From: Ruegeria sp. THAF33
GTDB lineage: Bacteria > Pseudomonadota > Alphaproteobacteria > Rhodobacterales > Rhodobacteraceae
DNA length: 64,000 nt
Assembly (NCBI RefSeq): GCF_009363615.1
Contig: NZ_CP045384.1
Span: forward strand, 804,501-868,500
Direction of reading: 5' to 3'
Made by a program: the position numbers and the translations under genes. Positions 23,047 to 32,346 of the stretch are shown piece by piece. The notes below the pieces were generated by a model that saw nothing but the letters and a program-made list of their open reading frames with translations, did no database searches and was not told where the DNA came from. Numbering within the stretch: position 1 is the stretch's first letter; the number at the start of each line of letters is the position of its first letter.

Positions 23047-24309
23047 ATGGATGACGCGTTCAAACCGTCCCGCCGGGCCTTCCTGAAAGGTAGTGCCGCG
23101 GTCGCCGCGGGGTCAGTTGCAGGTGCGGCAGTGGCAGAAACGCCCGACCCCCTGATAACAGAGCTTCAGGATTGGGCATCGTACACGGGTGCAGGCGTTG
23201 ACGAGACACCTTATGGCATGCCGATCAGCTATGAATCCCATGTCGTGCGCCGCAATGTGGAATGGCTGACCGCCTCTCCGATTTCGTCGATCAACTTCAC
23301 GCCGATCCACGCGCTTGATGGTACAATCACACCCCAGGGCTGCGCCTTTGAACGGCACCACTCGGGCGCGATTGAACTGCGCAAGGAAGACTATCGCCTG
23401 ATGATCAACGGGCTGGTCGATCGCCCGCTGGTCTTTACGTATGACGACATCGAGCGGTTCCCGCGTGAAAACCACGTGTATTTCTGCGAATGCGCCGCGA
23501 ATACCGGGATGGAGTGGGCAGGCGCGCAGCTCAACGGCGTGCAATTCACCCATGGTATGATCCACAACATGGAATATACCGGTGTTCCGCTGCGCACGCT
23601 GTTGCAGGAAGCTGGTGCCGATATCTCGCCCGACAAATGGGTCTATGTCGAGGGCGCGGACGCGTCGTCCAATGGCCGCTCCATTCCGATGGAAAAAGCG
23701 CTGGATGATGTGTTGGTGGCCTTCAAGGCAAATGGCGAGGCTCTGCGGATGGAACATGGCTATCCTGTGCGCCTGGTCGTGCCAGGCTGGGAAGGCAACA
23801 TGTGGGTCAAATGGCTGCGCCGGATCGAGGTCGTCGACAGGGCGGTCGAAAGCCGCGAAGAAACTTCGAAATACACCGATGTCTATGCCGATGGCACGGC
23901 CCAGAAATGGACTTGGGTGATGGATGCGAAATCCGTCATAACCTCGCCCAGCCCGCAAATGCCGATCAAACATGGGCCCGGGCCGCTGGTGATTTCAGGG
24001 CTTGCATGGTCAGGCCACGGACAGATTACCCGTGTCGATGTATCCAAGGACGGCGGCATCACGTGGGAGACGGCACGCCTTGGCAAGCAGGGCGACACCA
24101 AGGCTTTGACACGTTTCTATCTCGACACGAATTGGGACGGGGCACCCATGCTCCTACAGGCCCGAGCAATGGATGAGACCGGCTATGTACAGCCAACCAA
24201 AGACCAGCTGCGCGAAAAGCGCGGCGAGAACTCGGTCTATCACAATAACTGTATCCAGACGTGGTACGTAAGCGCAGAGGGGATCGCCGAGAATGTCGAA
24301 GTCTCTTAG
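23047..24309 (+). CDS. soxC: SoxC, molybdenum subunit of sulfane dehydrogenase
   Basis: A 420-residue sulfite-oxidase-fold molybdoenzyme that, with SoxD, oxidises the sulfane sulfur on SoxY in a six-electron step. It has a Tat signal (SRRAFLKGS), the Moco domain (about 90-280) with a conserved Cys in VYFCECAANTGMEWAG as the molybdenum ligand, and the dimerisation domain (about 300-420). Its presence means that the host oxidises thiosulfate fully to sulfate without sulfur globules. It overlaps soxD by 17 bases. Confidence 0.96.
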   Translation: MDDAFKPSRRAFLKGSAAVAAGSVAGAAVAETPDPLITELQDWASYTGAGVDETPYGMPISYESHVVRRNVEWLTASPISSINFTPIHALDGTITPQGCAFERHHSGAIELRKEDYRLMINGLVDRPLVFTYDDIERFPRENHVYFCECAANTGMEWAGAQLNGVQFTHGMIHNMEYTGVPLRTLLQEAGADISPDKWVYVEGADASSNGRSIPMEKALDDVLVAFKANGEALRMEHGYPVRLVVPGWEGNMWVKWLRRIEVVDRAVESREETSKYTDVYADGTAQKWTWVMDAKSVITSPSPQMPIKHGPGPLVISGLAWSGHGQITRVDVSKDGGITWETARLGKQGDTKALTRFYLDTNWDGAPMLLQARAMDETGYVQPTKDQLREKRGENSVYHNNCIQTWYVSAEGIAENVEVS

Positions 24310-25618
24310 TCATGTTTTCCTGCCCGTATTCGGCGGCACGGCGTTGGTGCTTGCGGGGGCGTTGGTGTTCGCCAACCGAAACTTCGGCCAATCGAAGATC
24401 GAAACTTTGGAAACCCGGATTGGTCAGGTTGAGGCCCACGCTGCAGCCGCACAGGAAAAAGCGAAGACAGAAGCCGAACGAGCAGCCCAGCTTGAGCTCA
24501 AACTCCAGGAAATTCAGGCCGCCGCAGCGGAACGGGTTGCGAATGGCGCGAACCTGACCGCACCTGCGCCCAGCCGCGAGGGCACCTATGGGCTTGGACG
24601 GCCTGCGCTGGAGGAAGAGATCGCGGCCTGGGACGTTGACGTTTTGCCGGACGGGCGGGGCTTGCCTGTCGGATCGGGCGACGTTTGGACCGGGGAAGAA
24701 GTATTTGCCGACCGCTGCGCGTCATGTCACGGAGAGTTCGCGGAAGGTGTGGACAACTGGCCCGTTCTTGCCGGTGGGTTCGATACGCTTGCAAACGAAG
24801 ATCCCGTCAAGACCGTCGGGTCATACTGGCCGCATTTGTCTACTGCCTGGGATTACATTTCCCGATCCATGCCATTTGGCGAGGCGGGCACTTTGACCGC
24901 GGATGAGACCTATGCGATTGTTGCCTACATCCTGTATTCAAATGATTTGGTGGATGACGATTTCGAACTGAGCAACGAAAACTTCGCCGAATTCGAGATG
25001 TACAACAAGGACGGTTTTGTCGTCGATACACGACCCGAGACCGAGTACGCCGAATGGCGCAAAGAGCCTTGCATGGAAAACTGCAAGGCAGAGTCCGCTG
25101 TCACGATGCGTTCCGTTTTTCTGGTCGAGACGCCGCCCGAAGGTGGGTCGAACTCGGTGATGAATGATGCCACCGTTGAGGGGTTGCCGACATTCACTGC
25201 GGACGGCCCGTCGTTCATTCCGGCAGCGGCACCCAAGCCCGAGGAAGAAGCCGCTGCGGAGCCAGCCGTTCAAGAGGCCGAAGAGACCGACGAAGCAACG
25301 GAACTGGTTGCCGCCGGAGCGAAAGTCTTCAAGAAGTGTAAAGCCTGCCATCAGGTGGGTGAAGGTGCAAAGCACGGTACCGGGCCGGCGTTGAACGGAA
25401 TAGTCGGGGCCAATGCAGGATCGGTCGAGGGGTTCAAATACTCCAAGGCGATGAAAGCCGCATCCGAAGCCGGCCTTGTTTGGACGGATGAGGAAATGGC
25501 GGCCTTCCTGACGAAACCCAAGGATTACATGAAGGGCACGCGAATGTCTTTTGCGGGGCTCAGGAAGCCAGACGACGTTGAGGCCGTGATTGTCTACCTC
25601 AAATCGTTCGGAAGCTGA
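24293..25618 (+). CDS. soxD: SoxD, dihaem c-type cytochrome subunit of sulfane dehydrogenase
   Basis: A 441-residue cytochrome partner of SoxC. The N-terminal hydrophobic segment (8-27) exports or anchors it; then comes a predicted coiled coil (about 33-85, rich in Glu/Lys/Ala), a cytochrome domain with haem motif CASCH (142-146), an acidic Ala/Glu/Pro linker (about 305-335) and a second class I cytochrome c domain with CKACH (349-353). It is longer than the Paracoccus protein as I remember it (about 380), mainly through the coiled coil and linker. It overlaps soxC, so the two are made in step. Confidence 0.94.
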   Translation: MSKSLSHVFLPVFGGTALVLAGALVFANRNFGQSKIETLETRIGQVEAHAAAAQEKAKTEAERAAQLELKLQEIQAAAAERVANGANLTAPAPSREGTYGLGRPALEEEIAAWDVDVLPDGRGLPVGSGDVWTGEEVFADRCASCHGEFAEGVDNWPVLAGGFDTLANEDPVKTVGSYWPHLSTAWDYISRSMPFGEAGTLTADETYAIVAYILYSNDLVDDDFELSNENFAEFEMYNKDGFVVDTRPETEYAEWRKEPCMENCKAESAVTMRSVFLVETPPEGGSNSVMNDATVEGLPTFTADGPSFIPAAAPKPEEEAAAEPAVQEAEETDEATELVAAGAKVFKKCKACHQVGEGAKHGTGPALNGIVGANAGSVEGFKYSKAMKAASEAGLVWTDEEMAAFLTKPKDYMKGTRMSFAGLRKPDDVEAVIVYLKSFGS

Positions 25619-25620
25619 TC

Positions 25621-26328
25621 GTGCGGTGGTCGGGCATAGTGGCGTGTGCGGCGGTTGTGGCGGCTTTCGCCACATCGACCTGCGCAACCGAAGACCTTGG
25701 TGATGCCGAGGCCGGGAAAACAGTGTTCGCCAAATGCAAAGGCTGCCATCAGGTTGGCGAAGGCGCGGAAAACAAAATCGGTCCGCATCTGAATGGTGTC
25801 TTTGGGCGCAAGGCCGCAGGTCTCGATGATTTCAATTATTCCAAAAGCCTTATGCGCGCGGGAAATTCGGGTTTGGAATGGCACGCTGACACCTTGTCAG
25901 CCTATATCGAAAATCCCCGTGCATTCGCCTCGGGCACAAGGATGAGCTTTCGCGGTCTGAAAGACCCGGAAGACCGGGCCAATGTGATTGCCTATTTGCG
26001 GGGGTTTTCAGACAACCCTCGGGACATTCCCGAAGCGGACCCAACCGCGAAAGGCACGGACCATTCCGTCGATCCAGCGATCCTGGCGATTCAGGGAGAT
26101 CCCGAATACGGCGCATATCTCAGCAGCGAATGCACGACGTGCCATCAGATCGAGGGAAGTGACGAGGGTATCCCGTCGATCGTGTATTGGCCCGACGAGG
26201 ATTTTGTCGTCGCCATGCACGCATACAAGGACAAAAAGCGGCCACACCCGGTTATGCAAATGATCGCCGGAAGGCTGAGCAATGACGAGATTGCGGCGTT
26301 GGCCGCATATTTCAATAACCCAGAGTAA
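25621..26328 (+). CDS. soxE: SoxE, dihaem c-type cytochrome
   Basis: A 235-residue periplasmic cytochrome with a signal peptide (1-22) and two haem motifs, CKGCH (39-43) and CTTCH (171-175). The first domain is very similar to the C-terminal domain of SoxD, which suggests duplication. SoxE and SoxF resemble the two subunits of flavocytochrome c sulfide dehydrogenase; SoxE would be the electron-accepting cytochrome. The GTG start lies three bases after the soxD stop. The SoxF gene follows after 24 bp. Confidence 0.88.
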   Translation: MRWSGIVACAAVVAAFATSTCATEDLGDAEAGKTVFAKCKGCHQVGEGAENKIGPHLNGVFGRKAAGLDDFNYSKSLMRAGNSGLEWHADTLSAYIENPRAFASGTRMSFRGLKDPEDRANVIAYLRGFSDNPRDIPEADPTAKGTDHSVDPAILAIQGDPEYGAYLSSECTTCHQIEGSDEGIPSIVYWPDEDFVVAMHAYKDKKRPHPVMQMIAGRLSNDEIAALAAYFNNPE

Positions 26329-26352
26329 TTGTGCCTAAGGGGAGGAAACGCG

Positions 26353-27615
26353 ATGACACTCAATAGACGTACATTTCTAGGAGCCGCCGGGGTGGCGGCA
26401 GCCGGATTATCTGCACCGATGGTTCTGGCTCAGGGCAGGCCCCGGGTCGTTGTCGTCGGCGGCGGTGCAGGCGGCGCTACGGCTGCCCGTTATATTGCGA
26501 AGGACAGCAAAGGTGAGATCGACGTGACGCTGATCGAGCCGTCGCGGACTTACTACACCTGCTTCTTCTCGAACCTGTATCTTGGAGGGTTCCAGGAACT
26601 TTCGGATATCGCGCACAGCTATGGAACGCTTGCTGCCGATTATGGGATAAACGTGGTCCACGATTGGGCCATCGGTGTTGACCGCGATGCCAAGACTGTA
26701 TCCTTGGCCGGGGGTGGCTCGGTCCCGTATGACAAGCTGATCCTCAGCCCGGGTATCGATTTTGTTGACGGGGCTGTTGAAGGCTGGGACGTCTCGGCGC
26801 AAAACAAGATGCCGCATGCGTACAAGGCCGGCTCGCAGACAGAGCTTCTGAAAGCTCAGATCATGGCGATGCCCGAAGGCGGTACTTTTGCGATGGTTGC
26901 ACCACCGAACCCGTACCGCTGCCCGCCCGGACCCTATGAGAGGGTCTCGATGGTTGCGCATGTTCTGAAAGCAAACAATCCCACCGCGAAAATCATCGTG
27001 GCGGATCCGAAGCCGAAGTTTTCGAAGATGGCATTGTTCCAGGAAGGCTGGGCAAACCATTACGAAGGCATGGTCGACTGGATTGGTGAAGACTTCGGTG
27101 GTGGAAATGTCTCGGTAAACCCGGACGCGATGACGGTGACCATCGACGGAGAAGAGACCAAAGTCGACGTCTGCAACGTGATCCCGGCGATGAAAGCCGG
27201 ACGCATTGTCGAAATGGCCGGAGTGACCGAAGGCAACTGGGCGCCGGTGAACGCCGCGGACATGTCCTCCAAGGCGGATCCGGACATCTATGTCCTGGGC
27301 GATGCCAGCCAGCAGGGTGACATGCCGAAATCGGGTTTCTCGGCCAACAGTCAGGCGAAAGTGTGCGCGAATGCCGTGCGAGGCGCGTTGACCGGATCCA
27401 AGGTGTTCCCGGCCAAGTTCTCCAACACCTGCTGGTCGCTGATCGACACGGATGATGGCGTGAAGGTTGGCGCAACCTACGAGGCGACGCCGGAAAAAAT
27501 CGCCAAGGTGGACGGCTTCATCAGCCAGACCGGCGAAGATGCCGATCTGAGAAAAGCAACGTATGAAGAGTCGCTGGGTTGGTATGCCGGTATCACCTCG
27601 GACATGTTTGGATAG
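26353..27615 (+). CDS. soxF: SoxF, FAD-dependent sulfide dehydrogenase-like flavoprotein
   Basis: A 420-residue periplasmic flavoprotein with a Tat signal (NRRTFLGAAGVAAAG) and the FAD-binding glycine motif GGGAGGATAARY (36-47). It matches FccB, which oxidises sulfide; in Paracoccus SoxF stimulates the Sox system, probably by reactivating SoxYZ. Cysteines in YYTCFFSNL and NPYRCPPGPYER fit the redox-active disulfide of FccB. The ATG at 26353 has GGAGG eight bases before it. A stable hairpin lies just after the stop. Confidence 0.93.
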   Translation: MTLNRRTFLGAAGVAAAGLSAPMVLAQGRPRVVVVGGGAGGATAARYIAKDSKGEIDVTLIEPSRTYYTCFFSNLYLGGFQELSDIAHSYGTLAADYGINVVHDWAIGVDRDAKTVSLAGGGSVPYDKLILSPGIDFVDGAVEGWDVSAQNKMPHAYKAGSQTELLKAQIMAMPEGGTFAMVAPPNPYRCPPGPYERVSMVAHVLKANNPTAKIIVADPKPKFSKMALFQEGWANHYEGMVDWIGEDFGGGNVSVNPDAMTVTIDGEETKVDVCNVIPAMKAGRIVEMAGVTEGNWAPVNAADMSSKADPDIYVLGDASQQGDMPKSGFSANSQAKVCANAVRGALTGSKVFPAKFSNTCWSLIDTDDGVKVGATYEATPEKIAKVDGFISQTGEDADLRKATYEESLGWYAGITSDMFG

Positions 27616-27621
27616 AAGTTC

Positions 27622-27653
27622 TCGGGGGTTTTGACACGCGTCAAAGCCCCCGA
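27622..27653 (+). terminator. Strong hairpin after soxF
   Basis: Arms TCGGGGGTTTTGAC and GTCAAAGCCCCCGA pair over 14 positions (one G-T) around an ACGC loop, six bases after the soxF stop. No T-run follows, so it is more likely an RNA-stabilising or attenuating element between soxF and the DUF302 gene than a full terminator. Confidence 0.6.
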
Positions 27654-27696
27654 AGCTCAATCTGAGAAACTGCGGCTCAGGAGGAGGATCAAGATC

Positions 27697-28131
27697 ATGA
27701 AACACTTAATCATCACGGCCGCGTTTTTTGCGGTCTCTGCCAGTCAAGGGCTTGCCGAGGATATCATCACGACCCCCTTTGACGGAAGTTTTGATGATGC
27801 CACCTTCGCGGTCGAATCCGCCATTGTCGGGCAGGGGTTGGTCATCGACTATGTGAGCCACGTTGGCGAAATGTTGAACCGAACGGGCGCTGATGTCGGC
27901 AGCGACAAACAGATATTCGCGGCGGCGGACATCTTTATTTTTTGCTCGGCAAAGATTTCGCGAGAGGTGATGGAAGCTGATCCGATGAATATCGGATATT
28001 GCCCATACGGGATTTTCGTGGCCGAGGACGATGACGGGGTGAAGGTCGGATACCGAAGCTATCCGGATGGCCCAATGCAAAAGGTCCAGACCCTGTTGTC
28101 TGGAATCGTTGAAGAGGCCGTTGGGGATTGA
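27697..28131 (+). CDS. Exported DUF302 protein
   Basis: A 144-residue protein with a signal peptide (1-20, [16 protein letters not shown]) and a DUF302 domain: the pattern [21 protein letters not shown], a central [14 protein letters not shown] and [11 protein letters not shown]. The family's function is unknown; members are often beside sulfur or copper genes. GGAGGAGGATC precedes the ATG at 27697. It ends two bases before hemA, so it is cotranscribed with it and, through the weak hairpin, with soxF. Confidence 0.82.
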   Translation: MKHLIITAAFFAVSASQGLAEDIITTPFDGSFDDATFAVESAIVGQGLVIDYVSHVGEMLNRTGADVGSDKQIFAAADIFIFCSAKISREVMEADPMNIGYCPYGIFVAEDDDGVKVGYRSYPDGPMQKVQTLLSGIVEEAVGD

Positions 28132-28132
28132 A

Positions 28133-29356
28133 ATGAACTACCGGCAGTATTTTCGAGATCAACTAGATCAACTGAAACAGGAAGGAAACTACCGGATTTT
28201 TGCTGACCTCGAACGTCAGTGCGGCGCGTTTCCTAAGGCGCGCAGTTACGCAGGGGGTGGTCCCGAAAAAGTCACTGTCTGGTGCTCGAACGACTATCTT
28301 GGAATGGGACAGCATCCCAAGGTTCTTGCGGCCATGCACGAGGCGATCGACAAATGCGGTGCAGGTGCCGGTGGGACGCGGAATATCTCGGGGACCACGC
28401 ACGAACATGTGCTGTTGGAGCAGGAACTTGCGGACCTTCACGGCAAGCACGCGGCATTGCTGTTCACGTCTGGTTACGTATCCAATTGGGCCGCCTTGGG
28501 AACCTTGGCGTCCCGCATTCCTGGCATCACGGTTCTGTCCGACGAATTGAACCATGCCTCGATGATCGAGGGGATTCGTCACAGCCGTTGTCAAAAGCGG
28601 ATCTGGAAGCACAACGATCTTGAGGACCTTGAAAGACATCTTGCGGACCTGCCTGCAAATGCGCCCAAGCTGATCGCGTTTGAAAGCGTCTATTCCATGG
28701 ATGGCGATATTGCACCGATTGCCGAGATCTGTGATCTGGCGGACCAATATGGCGCGATGACCTATCTGGATGAGGTTCACGCGGTCGGGCTGTACGGTCC
28801 GCGCGGCGGTGGCATCGCCGAGCGCGAGGGCCTGATGGACCGCCTGACCGTGATTGAAGGGACTTTGGGCAAGGCGTTCGGCGTGGTCGGTGGGTACATC
28901 GCGGCGTCGAAAGAGCTTGTCGACTTTGTCCGATCCTTTGCCAGCGGATTTATTTTCACCACTGCTTTGCCTCCGGCCGTGGCGGCAGGAGCTGCGGCTT
29001 CGGTGAAGCACCTGAAGCAAAGCAATGCAGAGCGGCAACAGCACAATAAGCGCGTGCGCGAAGTCCGGGACAGGCTGGACGATCTGGGTATTCCCCATAC
29101 ACCGAACCCAAGCCACATCATTCCGGTCATGGTCGGCGATCCGGTCAAGTGTCGATTCATTTCGGATGTGCTGATGCGTGACTATGGGATCTACATCCAG
29201 CCCATCAACTATCCAACTGTTCCCAAAGGAACGGAACGTCTGCGGATTACGCCGTCGCCGGTGCACACCTGTGAAGACGTGGACCGGCTGGTATCTGCAT
29301 TGGGCGAGTTGTGGACGCAATGCCAATTGGCGCGCAGGCCAATGGCTGCGCAATGA
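28133..29356 (+). CDS. hemA: 5-aminolevulinate synthase
   Basis: A 407-residue PLP enzyme that condenses glycine and succinyl-CoA to 5-aminolevulinate, the first step of haem synthesis in alphaproteobacteria. The motifs are clear: [14 protein letters not shown], the glycine-rich [16 protein letters not shown], the [15 protein letters not shown] aspartate motif and the PLP lysine Lys247 in GTLGKAFG. The 407 residues match the family. It lies two bases after the DUF302 gene, in the sox transcription direction, beside genes for four c-type cytochromes (seven haems in all), which suggests that haem supply is tied to thiosulfate oxidation. Confidence 0.95.
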   Translation: MNYRQYFRDQLDQLKQEGNYRIFADLERQCGAFPKARSYAGGGPEKVTVWCSNDYLGMGQHPKVLAAMHEAIDKCGAGAGGTRNISGTTHEHVLLEQELADLHGKHAALLFTSGYVSNWAALGTLASRIPGITVLSDELNHASMIEGIRHSRCQKRIWKHNDLEDLERHLADLPANAPKLIAFESVYSMDGDIAPIAEICDLADQYGAMTYLDEVHAVGLYGPRGGGIAEREGLMDRLTVIEGTLGKAFGVVGGYIAASKELVDFVRSFASGFIFTTALPPAVAAGAAASVKHLKQSNAERQQHNKRVREVRDRLDDLGIPHTPNPSHIIPVMVGDPVKCRFISDVLMRDYGIYIQPINYPTVPKGTERLRITPSPVHTCEDVDRLVSALGELWTQCQLARRPMAAQ

Positions 29357-29414
29357 CGCTGACGAATTGACCAAAGACAAAGACACACACGCAACGTAGT
29401 GAGAGTTTCTGTCC

Positions 29415-30473
29415 ATGGAGAGGCTCATCGATTTGCTGGGAGACCCGGGCACCCTGGCGTTTGCCGGAGTGCTGGTCGGTATCTTGTTCGGCGTTACGGC
29501 TCAGAAGTCCCATTTTTGTTTGCGCGCATCGACGGTGGAAGTCGCCGAAGGTAAGTTTGGCCCCCGCTTGGCGGTTTGGCTGATCGCCTTTACCGCGGCA
29601 CTGACGCTGGTACAGGCGCTTGTCTCGCTTGAATTGCTGGACCTTTCCGAGGCACGCGCGATCGCGTCAACCGGCAGCCTTAGCGGTGCGATTATTGGTG
29701 GGGCGATGTTTGGCATCGGCATGGTTCTTGCGCGTGGATGTGCCTCTCGCCTGCTGGTGTTGGCATCATGCGGCAATCTGCGAGCACTTGTGACAGGATT
29801 GATTTTGACCTTGGTGGCTCAGGCCGCCTACACAGGCGTTCTCAGCCCCGCCCGTGAAGCGATTTCCGGTCTGTGGACCATCTCGGGAGGCGCAGAGCGC
29901 GATCTTGCAGAAATAATGGGGTTCCCCCCATCGGTCTATTCGGCCGTTGCCGCAATTGGATTTGTCCTGTCGATCGTGTTTGCCCTTCACAGGAAAGTCG
30001 CGCCTGCAAAGATCGTGACAGCCGCCGGAGTTGGCGGGGCAGTGGCGCTTGGATGGTTCATGACGTTTTCCATCGCGCTGGCATCCTTTGAGGTCGTCCC
30101 CGTGTCTTCGGTGACGTTTACCGGCCCGGCCACAGACACGCTGATGGCGTTGGTTGCAGAGCGAAATGTGGTGCTGTCTTTCGGTATCGGTCTTGTGCCG
30201 GGCGTGGCCATTGGCGCAGCAGGATCTGCCATCATTTCCGGTGAGTGGAGGATCGAGCGTTTTGGCTCGGACACTCCGATGGAACGGTACCTCGTCGGAG
30301 CTGTCTTCACGGGGTTCGGGGCGATGCTGGCCGGAGGTTGCGCCGTGGGCGCCGGACTTTCAGGCGGGTCCGCCCTGTCATTGACAGCCTGGTTTGCCGT
30401 TTTCTTCATGTGGGTTGGGGCGATAGGCACGCACAGGTTTTTGATGCGGCTGCCGGTATTGCAGCATTCCTGA
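29415..30473 (+). CDS. YeeE/YedE-family sulfur transporter, second copy in the sox locus
   Basis: A 352-residue membrane protein with about nine helices and the YeeE/YedE signature. The N-terminal GILFGVTAQKSHFCLRAS, the central GMVLARGCASRLLVLASCGNLRALV and the late FGAMLAGGCAVGAGLSGG contain the substrate-path Cys residues. It is a paralogue of SoxT in general design, though clearly different in sequence. It starts about 60 bp after hemA and probably ends the plus-strand sox transcript; its stop is one base from that of convergent soxH. It may import thiosulfate or another sulfur oxyanion. Confidence 0.85.
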   Translation: MERLIDLLGDPGTLAFAGVLVGILFGVTAQKSHFCLRASTVEVAEGKFGPRLAVWLIAFTAALTLVQALVSLELLDLSEARAIASTGSLSGAIIGGAMFGIGMVLARGCASRLLVLASCGNLRALVTGLILTLVAQAAYTGVLSPAREAISGLWTISGGAERDLAEIMGFPPSVYSAVAAIGFVLSIVFALHRKVAPAKIVTAAGVGGAVALGWFMTFSIALASFEVVPVSSVTFTGPATDTLMALVAERNVVLSFGIGLVPGVAIGAAGSAIISGEWRIERFGSDTPMERYLVGAVFTGFGAMLAGGCAVGAGLSGGSALSLTAWFAVFFMWVGAIGTHRFLMRLPVLQHS

Positions 30474-30474
30474 C

Positions 30475-31419
30475 TTACTCGAACTCCATCTGTTCGAAAA
30501 CGCGCCCGGCGTTCTTGGTTGCCAGCTCCTCGAACGCGTCCAGGTGGGCATAGGGGGACTGATCGACATAATAGGCTTCGGTCAGATCGCCGCCTGCATC
30601 CATATGTTCTTGAATTCTGGTTCGCAGATACACCAGGTAATCGCGCGTATAGCGGCGCACCTGATCCATATTCGTGGGATGACCGTGCCCGGGTATGACA
30701 TATGTGGCATTCAAAGCCTCGAACTCGTTGTCCCAGGTTTCCAGCCAATCCGCGGTATAGGTATCCTGAAAGATCGGCAGCATGCGCTCGTGGAACGCCA
30801 TGTCACCCGCGATGACAAGGCTTTGGTTCGGCAACCAGATCGAGATATCGCCGGGGCTGTGGGCCGGTCCGAGGTATTTGGCCTCGATCCGGAAGTCGCC
30901 CATCTCAATCACGTATTCATCATCGAATGTCTCGGTTGGGCCTGCCAGAAACGTTCCCTCTGCCTTGTCCTGATTGTATCGTTTCATTCCCTCCAGAATC
31001 TGAGGGCCATATTCCTCGAACTCGGCAGCTGCATCCGAATGGGCGACGATTGGAACCCCGATTTCCGACCAGTAGGCATTGCCAAGCATCGCGTGCCCCT
31101 GACCGTTCTCGTTGAAGACAAGCGTGACCGGCTGATCCGTAATCGCCTGAATTTCCTTGTGAAGCGCTTGGGCAAGGACATAGGCGGCACCGCCGTTGAC
31201 AACGACCACGCCCTCACCTGTTACGATGAAGCTCAGGTTGTTGTTGTGACCAGAGTTTTCGTAGGTCGGCGGAGCGGTTGCGCCAATGGCGGAATAGACG
31301 CCAGGGATGAATTCGACCGGCTTGGAATACAGAACGCTTTGCGGATACTGGTCTGCAATATCCTCGCTTGCCCAAGCTGGTGTGACTAAAGCAACCGCAA
31401 TCCCGAATGATCGTATCAT
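30475..31419 (-). CDS. soxH: SoxH-like MBL-fold protein with degenerate metal motif
   Basis: A 314-residue periplasmic protein, with a signal peptide (1-18), of the metallo-beta-lactamase fold; length and place fit SoxH of Paracoccus (about 317), but the name is by position. The usual HxHxDH metal motif is replaced by NENGQGH (103-109), so three or four metal ligands are missing, while AHSPGD, GDMAFH and GHGHP remain. Any activity would then need fewer metals or a different site. The start is at 31419, overlapping the soxG stop by four bases (ATGA). The end is one base from the convergent YeeE/YedE gene. Confidence 0.72.
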   Translation of the reverse strand: MIRSFGIAVALVTPAWASEDIADQYPQSVLYSKPVEFIPGVYSAIGATAPPTYENSGHNNNLSFIVTGEGVVVVNGGAAYVLAQALHKEIQAITDQPVTLVFNENGQGHAMLGNAYWSEIGVPIVAHSDAAAEFEEYGPQILEGMKRYNQDKAEGTFLAGPTETFDDEYVIEMGDFRIEAKYLGPAHSPGDISIWLPNQSLVIAGDMAFHERMLPIFQDTYTADWLETWDNEFEALNATYVIPGHGHPTNMDQVRRYTRDYLVYLRTRIQEHMDAGGDLTEAYYVDQSPYAHLDAFEELATKNAGRVFEQMEFE

Positions 31420-32342
31420 GACGCCTCTCCAATGAATCTGTAGGCCGAGTCGGTCTTTTCGACGCGGCCAATTCCACCGTTCGGCAAGTGGAAGCCAATT
31501 ATTCTCTTTTTTTCTTCGGAAACCTGATCCAGCAGAGAGTAACGCGCAGCTGCGGCGACCTGGGGATCCTGATCCGTTCCACTGTGCCAATCGGGGTGCT
31601 CAAAGGCCACGTGCGGATTCCCCAGCGCGTCGCCGACGACCATCACGGACTCATTCCCATTTCGAAGCTCAAAAGCCATGTGACCGGGCGTGTGCCCAAA
31701 GCTTGCCCGTGCCGCAATGCCCGGAAGTATCTCTTGCCCATCCTCGAAGAACGCGACCTGATCTTCAATTGCTTCCAATCGCCGTTTTGCACCGGCCGCG
31801 AACGCGGTGCGATCTTCACCTATCGTGTCCACCGTTGAGGGGTTCCACCAATAATCCCATTCTTTGCGCCCAATGAGGTGCGTCGCATTTGGGAAAAGCA
31901 GGTCGTCGAAATCATCCAGAACACCCCAGATATGATCCGGGTGCGCGTGGGTGAAAACCACATGCGTGACACTTTCGGGCGACAGGCCGATTGCTTCAAA
32001 AGTTTCCATCAGTTTGCCCGATGTGGGCATGAAGTCCGGCCCCGCTCCAGCATCGAACAGCACGGTGTTTTCATCATCTCGATAAAGCGTGACGTTGCAC
32101 TCTGGCTCGTACTTGGTCGCGTCCGCTTGATTGCGGGTCAGAAATTGCTCGACCTCCTCTTTGGGCATGGCTCCGAAAACAACATCAGGTGGCAATGACA
32201 GGTATCCGTCTGACACGGTCGTAATTCGGGCTGAAGGACCGAGCCGCAGCTCTGCTTGCACGATCCTGGCTTGAGCTCCAAGTGCCGCAAGACACGTGGC
32301 ATTGAACAGGAAGCTGCGTCGGGACAAAGAAATTCCATTCAT
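31416..32342 (-). CDS. soxG: SoxG-like exported metallo-hydrolase
   Basis: A 308-residue MBL-fold hydrolase with a Tat-type signal (SRRSFLFNATCLAAL). The metal site THAHPDH (131-137) is intact, with GHTPGHMAFEL and VGDALGNPHV further on. Length and partnership with the next gene match SoxG of Paracoccus (about 303 residues); the name is by context. Its role in thiosulfate oxidation is not settled. The ATG at 32342 has no clear ribosome site and lies five bases from a candidate SoxR operator, so translation may be leaderless or weak. It forms a two-gene operon with soxH on the strand opposite soxA-F. Confidence 0.75.
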   Translation of the reverse strand: MNGISLSRRSFLFNATCLAALGAQARIVQAELRLGPSARITTVSDGYLSLPPDVVFGAMPKEEVEQFLTRNQADATKYEPECNVTLYRDDENTVLFDAGAGPDFMPTSGKLMETFEAIGLSPESVTHVVFTHAHPDHIWGVLDDFDDLLFPNATHLIGRKEWDYWWNPSTVDTIGEDRTAFAAGAKRRLEAIEDQVAFFEDGQEILPGIAARASFGHTPGHMAFELRNGNESVMVVGDALGNPHVAFEHPDWHSGTDQDPQVAAAARYSLLDQVSEEKKRIIGFHLPNGGIGRVEKTDSAYRFIGEAS

Positions 32343-32346
32343 ACGA

